From an uncultured Anaeroplasmataceae bacterium (GTDB taxonomy: Bacteria; Bacillota_I; Bacilli_A; Acholeplasmatales; Anaeroplasmataceae): 64,000 bases of DNA. Numbering within the stretch: position 1 is the stretch's first letter; every line of letters begins with the position of its first letter. A model generated the notes under the pieces. That model was not told the origin of the DNA. It was given only the letters and a program-made list of their open reading frames with translations, and made no database searches. Location: the NCBI GenBank assembly GCA_934229785.1, contig CAKQEA010000007.1:1-64000 (forward strand). The letters run 5' to 3'. The position numbers and the translations under genes were made by a program. Shown here piece after piece: positions 28,397-36,728 of this stretch.

Positions 28397-28712
28397 TAAA
28401 AATTATAAGGAATATTTAAAAGGAATTACTGTTGTTGAGGTATCAGGTGAGTCATGTGCAAATTGCTTATCACTTATGCCTATTTTACATAATTTAACAG
28501 TAAATAGAGATGATTGTGTGCTTCATCATATTGAAGCCCAAGAGGATACATTAGATTTAATTCATTCGCTTGGTGTTGAATCTGTTCCTACTATTTTGGT
28601 TATGTATGATGATATTGTTTGTGCTAAGTGTAAGGGCTATCAGCCAGAGGAAATATTAGAGTTATGGCTTGATGCAAAAATAAAAGAAATAAAGAAAAAT
28701 TATAATTTATAA
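28383..28712 (+). CDS. Thioredoxin-like protein
   Basis: A 109-residue thioredoxin-fold protein. The redox motif is CANC (residues ~22-25, SGESCANCLS) instead of the canonical CGPC. Conserved thioredoxin features include the cis-Pro segment ESVPTILVM near 70 and a closing helix, ending in a Lys-rich tail. It is encoded between pflA and pflB and overlaps pflA by 14 nt. This suggests a role in keeping the activase or the PFL active-site cysteines reduced, which is inference. No other thioredoxin is in the window. Confidence 0.75.
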   Translation: MQLNDKNYKEYLKGITVVEVSGESCANCLSLMPILHNLTVNRDDCVLHHIEAQEDTLDLIHSLGVESVPTILVMYDDIVCAKCKGYQPEEILELWLDAKIKEIKKNYNL

Positions 28713-28754
28713 TTCTTATTAAGAATAATTCTTAAATAAACTATAAAAATAGTG

Positions 28755-28783
28755 TTGAAATGAATAGTATGTTGTTGTATAAT
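28755..28783 (+). promoter_or_regulatory. Promoter of split pflB
   Basis: TTGAAA at 28755-28760, a 17-nt spacer and TATAAT at 28778-28783. Just downstream, at 28790-28805, lies the palindrome GGTAAA-CAAA-TTTACC, positioned as an operator or leader hairpin at the likely transcription start. Confidence 0.8.
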
Positions 28784-28842
28784 AATTGCGGTAAACAAAT
28801 TTACCAAATTAATTTGAGAAAAAGAAAGAGGTTATTACATTT

Positions 28843-30873
28843 ATGTACAAAGGTTGGGAAGGTTTCGTACCTGGTAAATGGTCTAATGACGAAGTAAATG
28901 TTCGTGATTTCATCCAAAGAAACTATACTCCTTATGAGGGAGATGCAAGCTTCTTAGCTCCTGCAACTGATGCAACTAAGAAATTATGGAATGAAGTTCT
29001 TGATTTAATGAAGCAGGAACGTGAGCACAATGGAGTTTTAGATTGCGATACTGATATCGTATCTTTAGTTAACTCACATAAGCCTGGTTATATTGACAAG
29101 GATTTAGAAAAGATCGTTGGTCTTCAGACTGATAAGCCACTTAAAAGAGCATTTATGCCATTTGGTGGTATCAAGATGGCAGAACAAGCTGCAGAAATGT
29201 ATGGATATAAGATTAACCCACAGTGGTCAGAATTCTTTAGAAAGTATAGAAAAACTCATAATGATGGTGTTTTCGATGCATATACTCCAGAAATGAGAGC
29301 TTGTCGTTCAGCTCATATTTTAACAGGTTTACCTGATACATATGGTCGTGGACGTATTGTAGGTGACTACAGAAGAGTAGCATTATATGGTACAGCTTAC
29401 TTAATTAAGCATAAGGAGTTAGATAAGTCATTAATTTGTGGTGAAATGACTCCTGACCGTGTTCGTGATAGAGAAGAAGTTGCTGAACAGATTAAAGCAT
29501 TAAAGGCTTTAACTGAGATGGCTGCTTCATACGGCTGTGATATTTCAAGACCAGCAGAAAATGCTCAAGAAGCAATTCAAGCATTATACTTTGGTTATTT
29601 AGCAGCAGTTAAGGATCAAAATGGTGCAGCTATGTCTATTGGACGTAACTCTACATTCTTAGATATTTATATTGAGCGTGACTTCGCAAGAGGTATTTTA
29701 ACTGAAACAGAAGCTCAGGAATTAATGGATCATTTCATTATGAAGCTTCGTATGGTTAGATTTGCACGTATTCAATCTTATAATGAATTATTCTCAGGAG
29801 ATCCAACTTGGGTTACTGAGTCTATTGGTGGTATGGGTACAGATGGTCGTACTCTTGTTACTAAGAACTCATTCCGTGTATTACATACATTAGAGAACTT
29901 AGGACCAGCTCCAGAGCCAAACCTAACAGTTTTATGGAGTAAGCGTCTTCCTATGGGCTTCAAGGAATATTGTGCAAGCTTATCAATTGCTACATCTTCA
30001 ATTCAGTATGAATCAGATGAGTTAATGCGTCCTGAAATGGGTGATGATTATTGTATCGCTTGCTGTGTTTCTTCAATGAAGGTTGGTAAGGAAATGCAAT
30101 TCTTCGGTGCTCGTGCTAATTTAGCTAAGTGCTTACTATACGCTATGAACGGTGGTAAGGATGAATTAATGAAGGATAAGGTTACAGGAAAGCCAATGCA
30201 GGTAGGTCCTGAATATGCTCCAATCTTATCTGATGAACCATTAAATTATGAAGAAGTTAAGCATAAATATGAAATTATGATGGAATGGTTAGCAGATATT
30301 TATGTTAACACATTGAACTTAATTCACTACATGCATGATAAGTATTCATATGAAGCATTAGAAATGTCTTTACATGATACTCAAGTTGGTCGTTATTTTG
30401 CTACAGGTGTTGCAGGTTTATCTTGTGCTGTTGACTCATTATCAGCTATTAAGTATGCAAAGGTTACACCTATTCGTGATGCTAGTGGCTTAATCGTTGA
30501 TTTCAAGACTGAAGGAGATTTCCCTAAGTATGGTAACAATGATGATCGTGCTGATGAAATTGGTGTATGGCTAGTTAAGACATTTATGAATATGATTCGT
30601 AAGCATTATACTTATCGTGGTTCTGTTCCTACAATGTCAATCTTAACAATTACTTCTAACGTAGTATATGGTAAGAGAACTGGTAATACTCCTGATGGAC
30701 GTAAGGCTGGTCAACCTCTTGCTCCAGGTGCAAACCCAATGCATGGACGTGATTCTCATGGTGCTTTAGCTTCATTAGAGTCAGTTGCAAAGTTACCTTA
30801 TGAATATTCAAGAGATGGTATTTCTAATACATTCTCTATTACACCTCAGTCTTTAGGTAAAGATGAAGACTAA
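28843..30873 (+). CDS. pflB: Pyruvate formate-lyase catalytic core lacking the glycyl-radical domain
   Basis: A 676-residue PFL core. The substrate-binding domain and the active-site pair C407-C408 (CIACCVSSM) match the family's adjacent catalytic cysteines. The protein stops at [11 protein letters not shown]. Full-length PFL (~750-760 residues) continues here with the linker and glycyl-radical domain. The missing ~75 residues are encoded by the next gene, with its own ribosome binding site. The reading frame is otherwise intact and codon use is highly adapted, so this looks like functional splitting, not decay. It would convert pyruvate and CoA to acetyl-CoA and formate in complex with the small subunit. 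Confidence 0.92.
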   Translation: MYKGWEGFVPGKWSNDEVNVRDFIQRNYTPYEGDASFLAPATDATKKLWNEVLDLMKQEREHNGVLDCDTDIVSLVNSHKPGYIDKDLEKIVGLQTDKPLKRAFMPFGGIKMAEQAAEMYGYKINPQWSEFFRKYRKTHNDGVFDAYTPEMRACRSAHILTGLPDTYGRGRIVGDYRRVALYGTAYLIKHKELDKSLICGEMTPDRVRDREEVAEQIKALKALTEMAASYGCDISRPAENAQEAIQALYFGYLAAVKDQNGAAMSIGRNSTFLDIYIERDFARGILTETEAQELMDHFIMKLRMVRFARIQSYNELFSGDPTWVTESIGGMGTDGRTLVTKNSFRVLHTLENLGPAPEPNLTVLWSKRLPMGFKEYCASLSIATSSIQYESDELMRPEMGDDYCIACCVSSMKVGKEMQFFGARANLAKCLLYAMNGGKDELMKDKVTGKPMQVGPEYAPILSDEPLNYEEVKHKYEIMMEWLADIYVNTLNLIHYMHDKYSYEALEMSLHDTQVGRYFATGVAGLSCAVDSLSAIKYAKVTPIRDASGLIVDFKTEGDFPKYGNNDDRADEIGVWLVKTFMNMIRKHYTYRGSVPTMSILTITSNVVYGKRTGNTPDGRKAGQPLAPGANPMHGRDSHGALASLESVAKLPYEYSRDGISNTFSITPQSLGKDED

Positions 30874-30911
30874 TTAAAAGACTAATATTTTTAAATAGGA
30901 GGAAATTTATT

Positions 30912-31145
30912 ATGTCACAAAGAGTAGATAATTTAGTACAAATGTTAGACACTTATGTTGCAGATGGTGGTTACCATCTAAATGTTAATGTTTTCAATCG
31001 TGAAACATTATTAGATGCACAGGCTCATCCTGAGAAGTATCCTCAATTAACTATCCGTGTTTCTGGCTATGCTGTTAACTTTATTAAGTTAACTAAGGAA
31101 CAACAGGATGATGTTATTAGTCGTACAATTCATGAATCAATGTAA
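30912..31145 (+). CDS. Stand-alone glycyl-radical domain of pyruvate formate-lyase (GrcA-like)
   Basis: A 77-residue protein equivalent to the C-terminus of PFL. The [14 protein letters not shown] segment and the radical site RVSGYAV, with Gly52 as the expected radical carrier, are intact. It starts 38 nt after the core gene behind AGGAGG, with the same codon style. E. coli GrcA (YfiD) is a stand-alone domain of this type that rescues oxygen-cleaved PFL. Here the core has no such domain of its own, so this protein must be the obligate radical subunit if PFL works at all. A terminator follows. Confidence 0.9.
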   Translation: MSQRVDNLVQMLDTYVADGGYHLNVNVFNRETLLDAQAHPEKYPQLTIRVSGYAVNFIKLTKEQQDDVISRTIHESM

Positions 31146-31184
31146 GTAATACTTGTTACTTTCGTATCTTGTGTTTTAAAAAGA

Positions 31185-31210
31185 AAATGGCTTTAAATAG
31201 CCATTTTTTT
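31185..31210 (+). terminator. Intrinsic terminator after the PFL genes
   Basis: AAATGGCT (31185-31192) pairs with AGCCATTT (31199-31206) and runs into Ts. A weaker AAGTAA/TTACTT stem precedes it. Confidence 0.88.
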
Positions 31211-31786
31211 GTTTTTATTAAAAAAATTATTTTTTCAAAATGGATTAAATTTAACGTTTTTTGAAATAAAATTACGAATAAATTACGACCAAAATGGTAA
31301 AAAGATTCTTGGATTGTATGAAATGATTCATGAATTGTAAAAAAAATATTTTTTATCCAAAAATTAGGTAAAAACGTGTTATGAAAACTATATTTATATA
31401 TGTACGAGGTGGAAGGACATATATGAAAAAAAGTAAATTAAGAAGTATTAATGACACATTAAGAATTATAAAAGAAGAAGACCCTGATAGGCTGTGACAA
31501 GGTATATGATTAATTGTCTAATCATAGATAAAAAAATATTTAGTCAAAGAGTTGGTAATCAAAATTTTATTTAATACTAAAGCTAATAAATTTAATCAAA
31601 AATAAATAATGAAGTAGCCTAAGATAATTTTGATAAAAGATGATCAAATTATTTAAGGTTACTCCCATTAATATTATAATTGAAAAGAGAGGTGAATGTC
31701 GAGCCTTGTTTGTTCAACTAATGTATATGATTAAAGTGAATTATATGGAATTGAAGTTTAATTTTGAAATATAAAAATAAGAAAGA
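31211..31786. other. Mostly non-coding stretch, probable decay zone
   Basis: About 575 nt without a normal gene. It contains a palindrome ATTCATGAAT (31326-31335), one 24-codon ORF with a strong ribosome binding site (31423-31497), a 12-codon ORF at 31696-31734 and an imperfect inverted repeat around 31622-31653 (ATAATTTTGAT versus ATCAAATTAT). Nothing continues as a recognisable protein. Confidence 0.5.
31423..31497 (+). pseudogene. Truncated excisionase/HTH-like N-terminus (24 codons)
   Basis: A 24-codon ORF with AGGTGGAAGG upstream. Its sequence (SINDTLRIIKEEDPD) resembles the opening of small excisionase-like helix-turn-helix proteins, which normally continue to ~60-70 residues. Here it ends after two more residues, and no continuation is visible in the other frames. 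A truncated gene is the simplest reading; a genuine micro-ORF is possible. Confidence 0.35.
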
Positions 31787-31815
31787 TTGCATTTTAATTG
31801 TTTTTGTTATATAGT
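31787..31815 (+). promoter_or_regulatory. Promoter of the THF riboswitch / folT transcript
   Basis: TTGCAT at 31787-31792, a 17-nt spacer and TATAGT at 31810-31815, with an overlapping TATAAT 5 nt further on. Confidence 0.55.
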
Positions 31816-31873
31816 ATAATAGTATCTATAATTTAGATATGTCAATTATATCTATTATAGTAAAAATATATTA

Positions 31874-31963
31874 ACAGAGTAGCAAAACTGCGTTAAGTGC
31901 TTTATCATGGGAAGTTGGATATAGACGAACACTACGGTGGCGGTAGTTTTGTGCATCCGCTGT
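31874..31963 (+). promoter_or_regulatory. Tetrahydrofolate (THF) riboswitch
   Basis: The ~90-nt element follows the THF aptamer consensus in order: AGAGTAG, GCGTTAAGTG, a variable hairpin with GGGA...GTTG, then GAAC, CGGTGG and GCATCCGCT, closed by ACAG/CTGT. The pairing of AAAACTGC-side and GTAGTTTTG-side arms is visible. It ends 33 nt before ATG 31997 with no intrinsic terminator between, so control is probably at translation. It predicts that the downstream protein imports folate. Confidence 0.9.
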
Positions 31964-31996
31964 AAATTATTTATAGTGGACTCTTTGGAGGCCTTT

Positions 31997-33208
31997 ATGA
32001 AAAAATTATTTAAAGTATTTTGGAAGTACAGATTTTTTGTACTTATTTTTACAGTTGTTGGTTTTTTAGTTGGTTTTTTTATAACTGAATTTGTTGTTAA
32101 TAATAATTTTAGTTTTTATGAACTAACAATTGAAAGTGATAGCCATCCTATTATTTATTATAATGATGATAGATTTAATGATATTTTTAGTGAAATTGAT
32201 GATTATAATAAGAATTTAACTTCAGGTCAAAAAAAAATCAGCTATGCGGTAATTGATTATTCTAAAATGATTAAAAAAACAAGAATTGAAGAAAATGGTG
32301 ATAGAACCTATACCCTAAAAATTCCTAAAAAATATTTTTTGACTAGTTTTAAAACGTCAAATGGTGAAATTAATGATGGTAGTAGGAGATGTGAGAATTA
32401 TTTTAAATTAATTTTTTCGTATATTCCTGAGGCAACTATTATTTCTAATCCTACTGTTATGATAGTTGGTGCTTTTAATTCATACTATGTTGGTCTTACA
32501 ACATCACTTTGTATGTTTGTTGTAGCAATGGCATTTTTGTTAGTAGTAAATAAATCTAGGAATCCATATTTACTTGAGGACATTCATGATAATGAGCTTA
32601 TATTTAAATATCCTTTTAATAAAAAATATTTTACATTAGCTTTTAATGAATTTTCAACTGTTAAAAAGCTTTGTGGCATAGCAACGATGTTTGCTATTAT
32701 GTTTGCTTGTAAGGCAATAAAAGTTCCATCTGGCTTTGCTGGACTTGGAATAGGTATAACGTATTTAATATTTTCAACAATTGGTATGGTTTATGGACCG
32801 ATTGTTGGAATAGTTATTGGACTTTTAAGTGACACGTTAGGATATTTTGTATTTCCATCTGGTGGACCATTTTTCCCAGGGTATATGATAAATGCTATGC
32901 TTTCAGGCTTTATGTATGGTTTATGTTTTTACAGAACTAAGGTTACTTTTACGAAGTGCTTGTATGCAAGATTATTTGTAAATTTAATTGTCAATGTTCT
33001 TTTAGGTTCTTTTTGGATGGGTATTCTTTATAATTGGAGTATGGAAGCTGTTTTTAATTATATGCTCATAATTTCATTACCTAAAAATTTAGTTTATTTA
33101 TTACCTCAGTCAATTATTCTTTATATTTTCTTAAAGGCTGTTGCTAGAGCTTTTTTTGCGATGGGGTTAATTGATGAAAGAGTGGCAGATCATATTTCTT
33201 TAATTTAA
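31997..33208 (+). CDS. folT: FolT-type ECF folate transporter S component with Wzz-like N-terminal extension
   Basis: A 403-residue membrane protein. Residues ~224-390 form the expected multi-TM S component (CKAIKVPSGF, a GPIVGIVIGLLSD segment and FFPGYMINAMLSG), and the THF riboswitch upstream supports folate specificity. Normal S components are ~170-200 residues. Here a 200-residue extension precedes it: TM at ~12-32, an extracytoplasmic domain at ~35-160, a second TM at ~163-184 and a short cytoplasmic linker. The longer in-frame start at 31937 lies inside the riboswitch; ATG 31997 with GGAGG is used. EcfA and EcfT are not in the window. Confidence 0.8.
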   Translation: MKKLFKVFWKYRFFVLIFTVVGFLVGFFITEFVVNNNFSFYELTIESDSHPIIYYNDDRFNDIFSEIDDYNKNLTSGQKKISYAVIDYSKMIKKTRIEENGDRTYTLKIPKKYFLTSFKTSNGEINDGSRRCENYFKLIFSYIPEATIISNPTVMIVGAFNSYYVGLTTSLCMFVVAMAFLLVVNKSRNPYLLEDIHDNELIFKYPFNKKYFTLAFNEFSTVKKLCGIATMFAIMFACKAIKVPSGFAGLGIGITYLIFSTIGMVYGPIVGIVIGLLSDTLGYFVFPSGGPFFPGYMINAMLSGFMYGLCFYRTKVTFTKCLYARLFVNLIVNVLLGSFWMGILYNWSMEAVFNYMLIISLPKNLVYLLPQSIILYIFLKAVARAFFAMGLIDERVADHISLI

Positions 33209-33236
33209 CATAGATGATGTTAATTTACTTTTTTTC
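33205..33236 (+). terminator. Intrinsic terminator after folT
   Basis: TTAACAT (33205-33211) pairs with ATGTTAA (33217-33223), with a T-run at 33228-33235. Confidence 0.65.
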
Positions 33237-33249
33237 TATAAAAAAATGA

Positions 33250-33278
33250 TTGTATTTTACTGTTTTTAATTGTATAAT
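33250..33278 (+). promoter_or_regulatory. Promoter of the SAM-riboswitch transcript
   Basis: TTGTAT at 33250-33255, a 17-nt spacer and TATAAT at 33273-33278, placing the transcription start at the first base-paired segment of the riboswitch. Confidence 0.75.
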
Positions 33279-33283
33279 CTTAA

Positions 33284-33384
33284 TGTCATAAAGAGAAGGG
33301 GAAAGACAAGCTTGATGATCCTTCAGCAACCTGCAATAAGCAAGGTGCTAATACTTGGTTGATGGCGAAACTGAATTTTATGCC
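33284..33384 (+). promoter_or_regulatory. SAM-I type (S-box) riboswitch
   Basis: The S-box core is recognisable: AGAGAAGGGGAAAGAC, then CTTGATGATCCTTCAGCAACC, a variable stem, AAGGTGCTAATAC and a closing arm. The P1 helix pairs TGTCATAAA (33284-33292) with TTTATGCCA (ending ~33386; one mismatch). A terminator hairpin follows directly. Excess SAM should cause early termination. The first gene controlled is priA; metK is the last gene of the same run. Confidence 0.85.
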
Positions 33385-33408
33385 ATCCGTTTGGGTGGCT
33401 TTTTTTTA
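33382..33408 (+). terminator. Riboswitch expression-platform terminator
   Basis: GCCATCC (33382-33388) pairs with GGGTGGC (33393-33399), followed by nine Ts. Its left arm shares bases with the P1 helix of the SAM riboswitch. Confidence 0.85.
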
Positions 33409-33421
33409 AGGCGGTGAGGGA

Positions 33422-35746
33422 ATGATTGCTGAGGTTATTGTTGATATATCTAGTAAGCAGGTTAACAGAAGCTTTGACTATATTATTCCTTCAGAGCTTG
33501 AAGGAATAATAGCTGTAGGCTATAGAGTTAGAGTTCCTTTTGGAAGATTACAAAGATTAGGCTTTATTGTTAAGATAAAAGAAAAATCTGATTATTTAGT
33601 TAAGCTTAAAGAAATCAGTGAGGTCATTGATGTATATCCTGTTTTAAGTAATGAGTTTATTGAAATTGGTAAATATATTGCTGAAAATAATTTTTCTTTT
33701 TATTCAACTGCTTATCAAACTATGATTCCTACAGCACTTAAAATTAAATATCAAAAGGTTGCTAGAGTTCTAAACAAGGATAAAATTTCAAGTGAATGTC
33801 TTAGTTTGTTTAAAAAAGATGAAATTAAATTGAATTCAGTTCCTACTGATAAAATGCATTTAATTTATGAAGAGGTAAAAAAATATAATGTTGTGTTGGA
33901 TACAATTATTCATAAAAAAAAGGATTCTAATTTAATTTCCTTCGTAAAAATTAAGGATTCTCTTGTTAAGCCATCTAGTAAAAAAGGAGAACAGCTTTTA
34001 GATTATTTACTTGAACTTGATGATGAAATTGAACTATCTATTTTGATAGATGATTGTGGATTTTCAAAGGGTGTTATAGAAACGCTATGTAAGCTTGGTG
34101 CTATTGAAATTTTTACTAAGGAAATTATTCCTCATAATGATAATAAAAATGTTATTGATAGTAAAAATGTTATGCTTAATGAATCTCAAAAGGAAGCCTA
34201 TGACTCAATTGTTATGAATAAAAGTGATACCTATTTACTTCATGGTGTTACAGGTAGCGGTAAGACAGAAATATATATGCGACTTATTGAAGATGTCTTA
34301 AAATCAAATAAAACCGCTATTATGTTAGTTCCTGAAATCTCGTTGACACCTCAAATAACAGGATTATTTTTAGCTAGATTTTCTTCTAATGTAGCAATCC
34401 TACATTCACGTTTAACTCAGGTTGAAAAGTACAATGAATGGAAGAAAATTTATAATAAAGATGTTCGTATTGTTATTGGCGCAAGATCAGCAATTTTTGC
34501 TCCACTTGATAATTTAGGTATCATTATAATTGATGAATGTCATGAGTCCTCCTATGTTCAGCAAAATAATCCTAAGTATAATGCTTTAGAAATTGCTCAT
34601 CTTCGTTCTATAAATCATAATTGTCCTTTAATATTAGGCAGTGCAACGCCTAATGTAATTGATTATTATAAGGCAACAAATGGCGAATATAAGCTTTTGG
34701 AATTACCATTTAGAGCTAATGGTAAGCCATTGCCTAAATCGATAGTTGTAGATTTGAAGGAAGAACTTAAAAATGGTAATAGAAGTGTTTTTTCTAAAAA
34801 ATTACAAACTATGCTAAACGAAACCTATAGTCGTGGCGAGCAATCGATTTTGTTTTTAAATAGACGAGGATTTGCTTCATTTGTTATGTGTAGAAGCTGT
34901 GGCAGTGTTGTTAAATGTCCGCATTGTGATATTTCCTTAACTTATCACGCTTCAACTCAAACGTTAAAATGTCATTATTGTGGTTATACTCAGTCAAATG
35001 TTAGTAGATGCTATAATTGTGGATCTGATAAAATTAGATTTGTTGGTAGTGGAACTGAAAAAATATATGATGAAGCTAAAAGATTGTTACCTGATGCTAA
35101 AATTCTAAGGATGGATATGGATACAACATCTAAAATATCTGATTACGAGGAGCTTTTTTATAAGTTTAAAAATCATGAAGCAGATGTTTTAATTGGAACA
35201 CAAATGGTAACAAAGGGTCTTGATTTTGAAAATGTAACATTAGTAGGAGTTTTAAATGCGGATTTGGCTTTATCATATCCAACCTATGATGCTTCAATGG
35301 TTGCCTATAATTTAATTGAGCAGGTATCAGGACGAGCTGGTAGAAAGGATAAGGATGGAACGGTTATAATCCAAACCTATAATCCTGATAATTATGTTAT
35401 TATATGTGCTAAAAATCATGATTATGATTCATTTTATAAGCATGAGATTCAAAATAGAAAATTGACAATGATGCCTCCTTTTTCAATGCTTGTTGAAATT
35501 GTTGTTTCATCTAAAAATAAAGCTTTAGCTAAACGTGAGGCCATACATATTGTTGAAGACTTAAAAATACATTCAAATTCTATTATATTAGGACCAGCCG
35601 AGGCAATGATTTTTAAGAAAAATGATATTTATAGCTATACGATTCAAATTCAAGCAACTGATGATGAGGTTTTAAAAAGAATAAGAGAAATATATCCTAT
35701 GTATCAAACCAATAAGGATATTAATTTATCTATTACAAGGACGTGA
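33422..35746 (+). CDS. priA: Primosomal replication restart helicase PriA
   Basis: A 774-residue superfamily 2 helicase. It has an N-terminal DNA-binding region (EVIVDISSKQVNRSFDY), Walker A TGSGKTEI near residue 280, DECHE, LGSATPN, and two intact zinc-binding clusters (CRSCG, CPHC, CHYCG, CYNCG) at ~490-545. Motif VI (EQVSGRAGR) is present. PriA reloads the replisome at stalled forks. It begins 14 nt after the riboswitch terminator, behind an AGGCGG-type site, so its expression would be SAM-responsive, an unusual control for this gene. Confidence 0.95.
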   Translation: MIAEVIVDISSKQVNRSFDYIIPSELEGIIAVGYRVRVPFGRLQRLGFIVKIKEKSDYLVKLKEISEVIDVYPVLSNEFIEIGKYIAENNFSFYSTAYQTMIPTALKIKYQKVARVLNKDKISSECLSLFKKDEIKLNSVPTDKMHLIYEEVKKYNVVLDTIIHKKKDSNLISFVKIKDSLVKPSSKKGEQLLDYLLELDDEIELSILIDDCGFSKGVIETLCKLGAIEIFTKEIIPHNDNKNVIDSKNVMLNESQKEAYDSIVMNKSDTYLLHGVTGSGKTEIYMRLIEDVLKSNKTAIMLVPEISLTPQITGLFLARFSSNVAILHSRLTQVEKYNEWKKIYNKDVRIVIGARSAIFAPLDNLGIIIIDECHESSYVQQNNPKYNALEIAHLRSINHNCPLILGSATPNVIDYYKATNGEYKLLELPFRANGKPLPKSIVVDLKEELKNGNRSVFSKKLQTMLNETYSRGEQSILFLNRRGFASFVMCRSCGSVVKCPHCDISLTYHASTQTLKCHYCGYTQSNVSRCYNCGSDKIRFVGSGTEKIYDEAKRLLPDAKILRMDMDTTSKISDYEELFYKFKNHEADVLIGTQMVTKGLDFENVTLVGVLNADLALSYPTYDASMVAYNLIEQVSGRAGRKDKDGTVIIQTYNPDNYVIICAKNHDYDSFYKHEIQNRKLTMMPPFSMLVEIVVSSKNKALAKREAIHIVEDLKIHSNSIILGPAEAMIFKKNDIYSYTIQIQATDDEVLKRIREIYPMYQTNKDINLSITRT

Positions 35747-35750
35747 GATT

Positions 35751-36665
35751 ATGAAAATTGTTTTTATGGGAACACCTATGTTTGCTGTGCCATCATTAAA
35801 GGCACTAAATGAGAAGTATGATGTTGTAATGGTTGTTTCTCAGCCTAATAGGGTTAAGAAAAAGGGTGTTTTTGTTGATACTTGTGTTGCTAAATGTGCT
35901 AAGGAATTGAATTTGAATTTGTTTCAACCTGAAAATATTAAAGATGAAATCGATAAATTTTTAAGTATAGAGGCTGATTGCTTGGTTACAGCTGCATATG
36001 GACAATATATTCCTACAAAAATTTTAAATCATTTTAAAAAATGCATTAATGTTCATGGTTCAATTTTACCATATCATAGAGGTGGTGCTCCTATCCAAAG
36101 AGCAATAATGGAGGGAGATAGTGAAACTGGAGTAACTATTATGGAAATGGCCAAAAAATTGGATGCCGGAAAAATATATGCAATAGAAAAATGCCCGATT
36201 ACTTTAGATGATAATGCAACATCAATTTTTGATAAGCTATCAATTATTGGTAGAAATTTATTGTTAAATACAATTGAAGATATTGTTTCAGGAAAAAATG
36301 CTGGTGTAGTCCAAGACGAGGCTAAGGCTACCTATTCACCAAATATTTCTGCAGGTGAAGAAATAATCAATTTAAATAAAAATAGTTTAGATATTATTCA
36401 TCAAATTCAAGGACTTGCCTATGATCCAGGTGCATATTTACTAGTTAATGATGTTAAGCTTAAGGTATTTAAGGCTCAAGCTATTGATTATGATGGGTGC
36501 GAAGTACCAGGTACAGTTTTAGTAACTAAGAAAAAAATAGTTATAAAAACAAAAGATAGTGCCATTGAGTTACTAGAGGTGTTATATCCTGGTAAAAAAA
36601 TAATGAGTGGAAATGCATTTTCAAATGGTCAAAAGATTTTTAATGTTGGAGATGTTTTGATTTAA
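35751..36665 (+). CDS. fmt: Methionyl-tRNA formyltransferase
   Basis: A 304-residue formyltransferase. MGTPMFAVPSLKAL at the N-terminus, the 10-formyl-THF binding and catalytic block NVHGSILPYHRGGAPIQRAI near 104-123 and a C-terminal OB-like domain are all present. It formylates initiator Met-tRNA using 10-formyl-THF. It begins 4 nt after priA, as in Bacillus (priA-def-fmt), but def is missing here. Confidence 0.95.
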   Translation: MKIVFMGTPMFAVPSLKALNEKYDVVMVVSQPNRVKKKGVFVDTCVAKCAKELNLNLFQPENIKDEIDKFLSIEADCLVTAAYGQYIPTKILNHFKKCINVHGSILPYHRGGAPIQRAIMEGDSETGVTIMEMAKKLDAGKIYAIEKCPITLDDNATSIFDKLSIIGRNLLLNTIEDIVSGKNAGVVQDEAKATYSPNISAGEEIINLNKNSLDIIHQIQGLAYDPGAYLLVNDVKLKVFKAQAIDYDGCEVPGTVLVTKKKIVIKTKDSAIELLEVLYPGKKIMSGNAFSNGQKIFNVGDVLI

Positions 36666-36694
36666 TTAGATTATTTATTAAAAAATAATATAAT
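36666..36694 (+). promoter_or_regulatory. Internal promoter upstream of the HD-GYP-like gene
   Basis: TTAGAT at 36666-36671, a 17-nt spacer and TATAAT at 36689-36694 in the 63-nt gap after fmt. If active, it would give metK a riboswitch-independent transcript. Confidence 0.5.
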
Positions 36695-36728
36695 TTATGA
36701 TAAAATTGTCTTTAAAGAAGGTGATAGG

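Noticed and set aside
31696..31734. 12-codon ORF with a GAGAGGTG-type site
   Set aside because: Too short, no recognisable leader-peptide features, and not adjacent to an attenuator.
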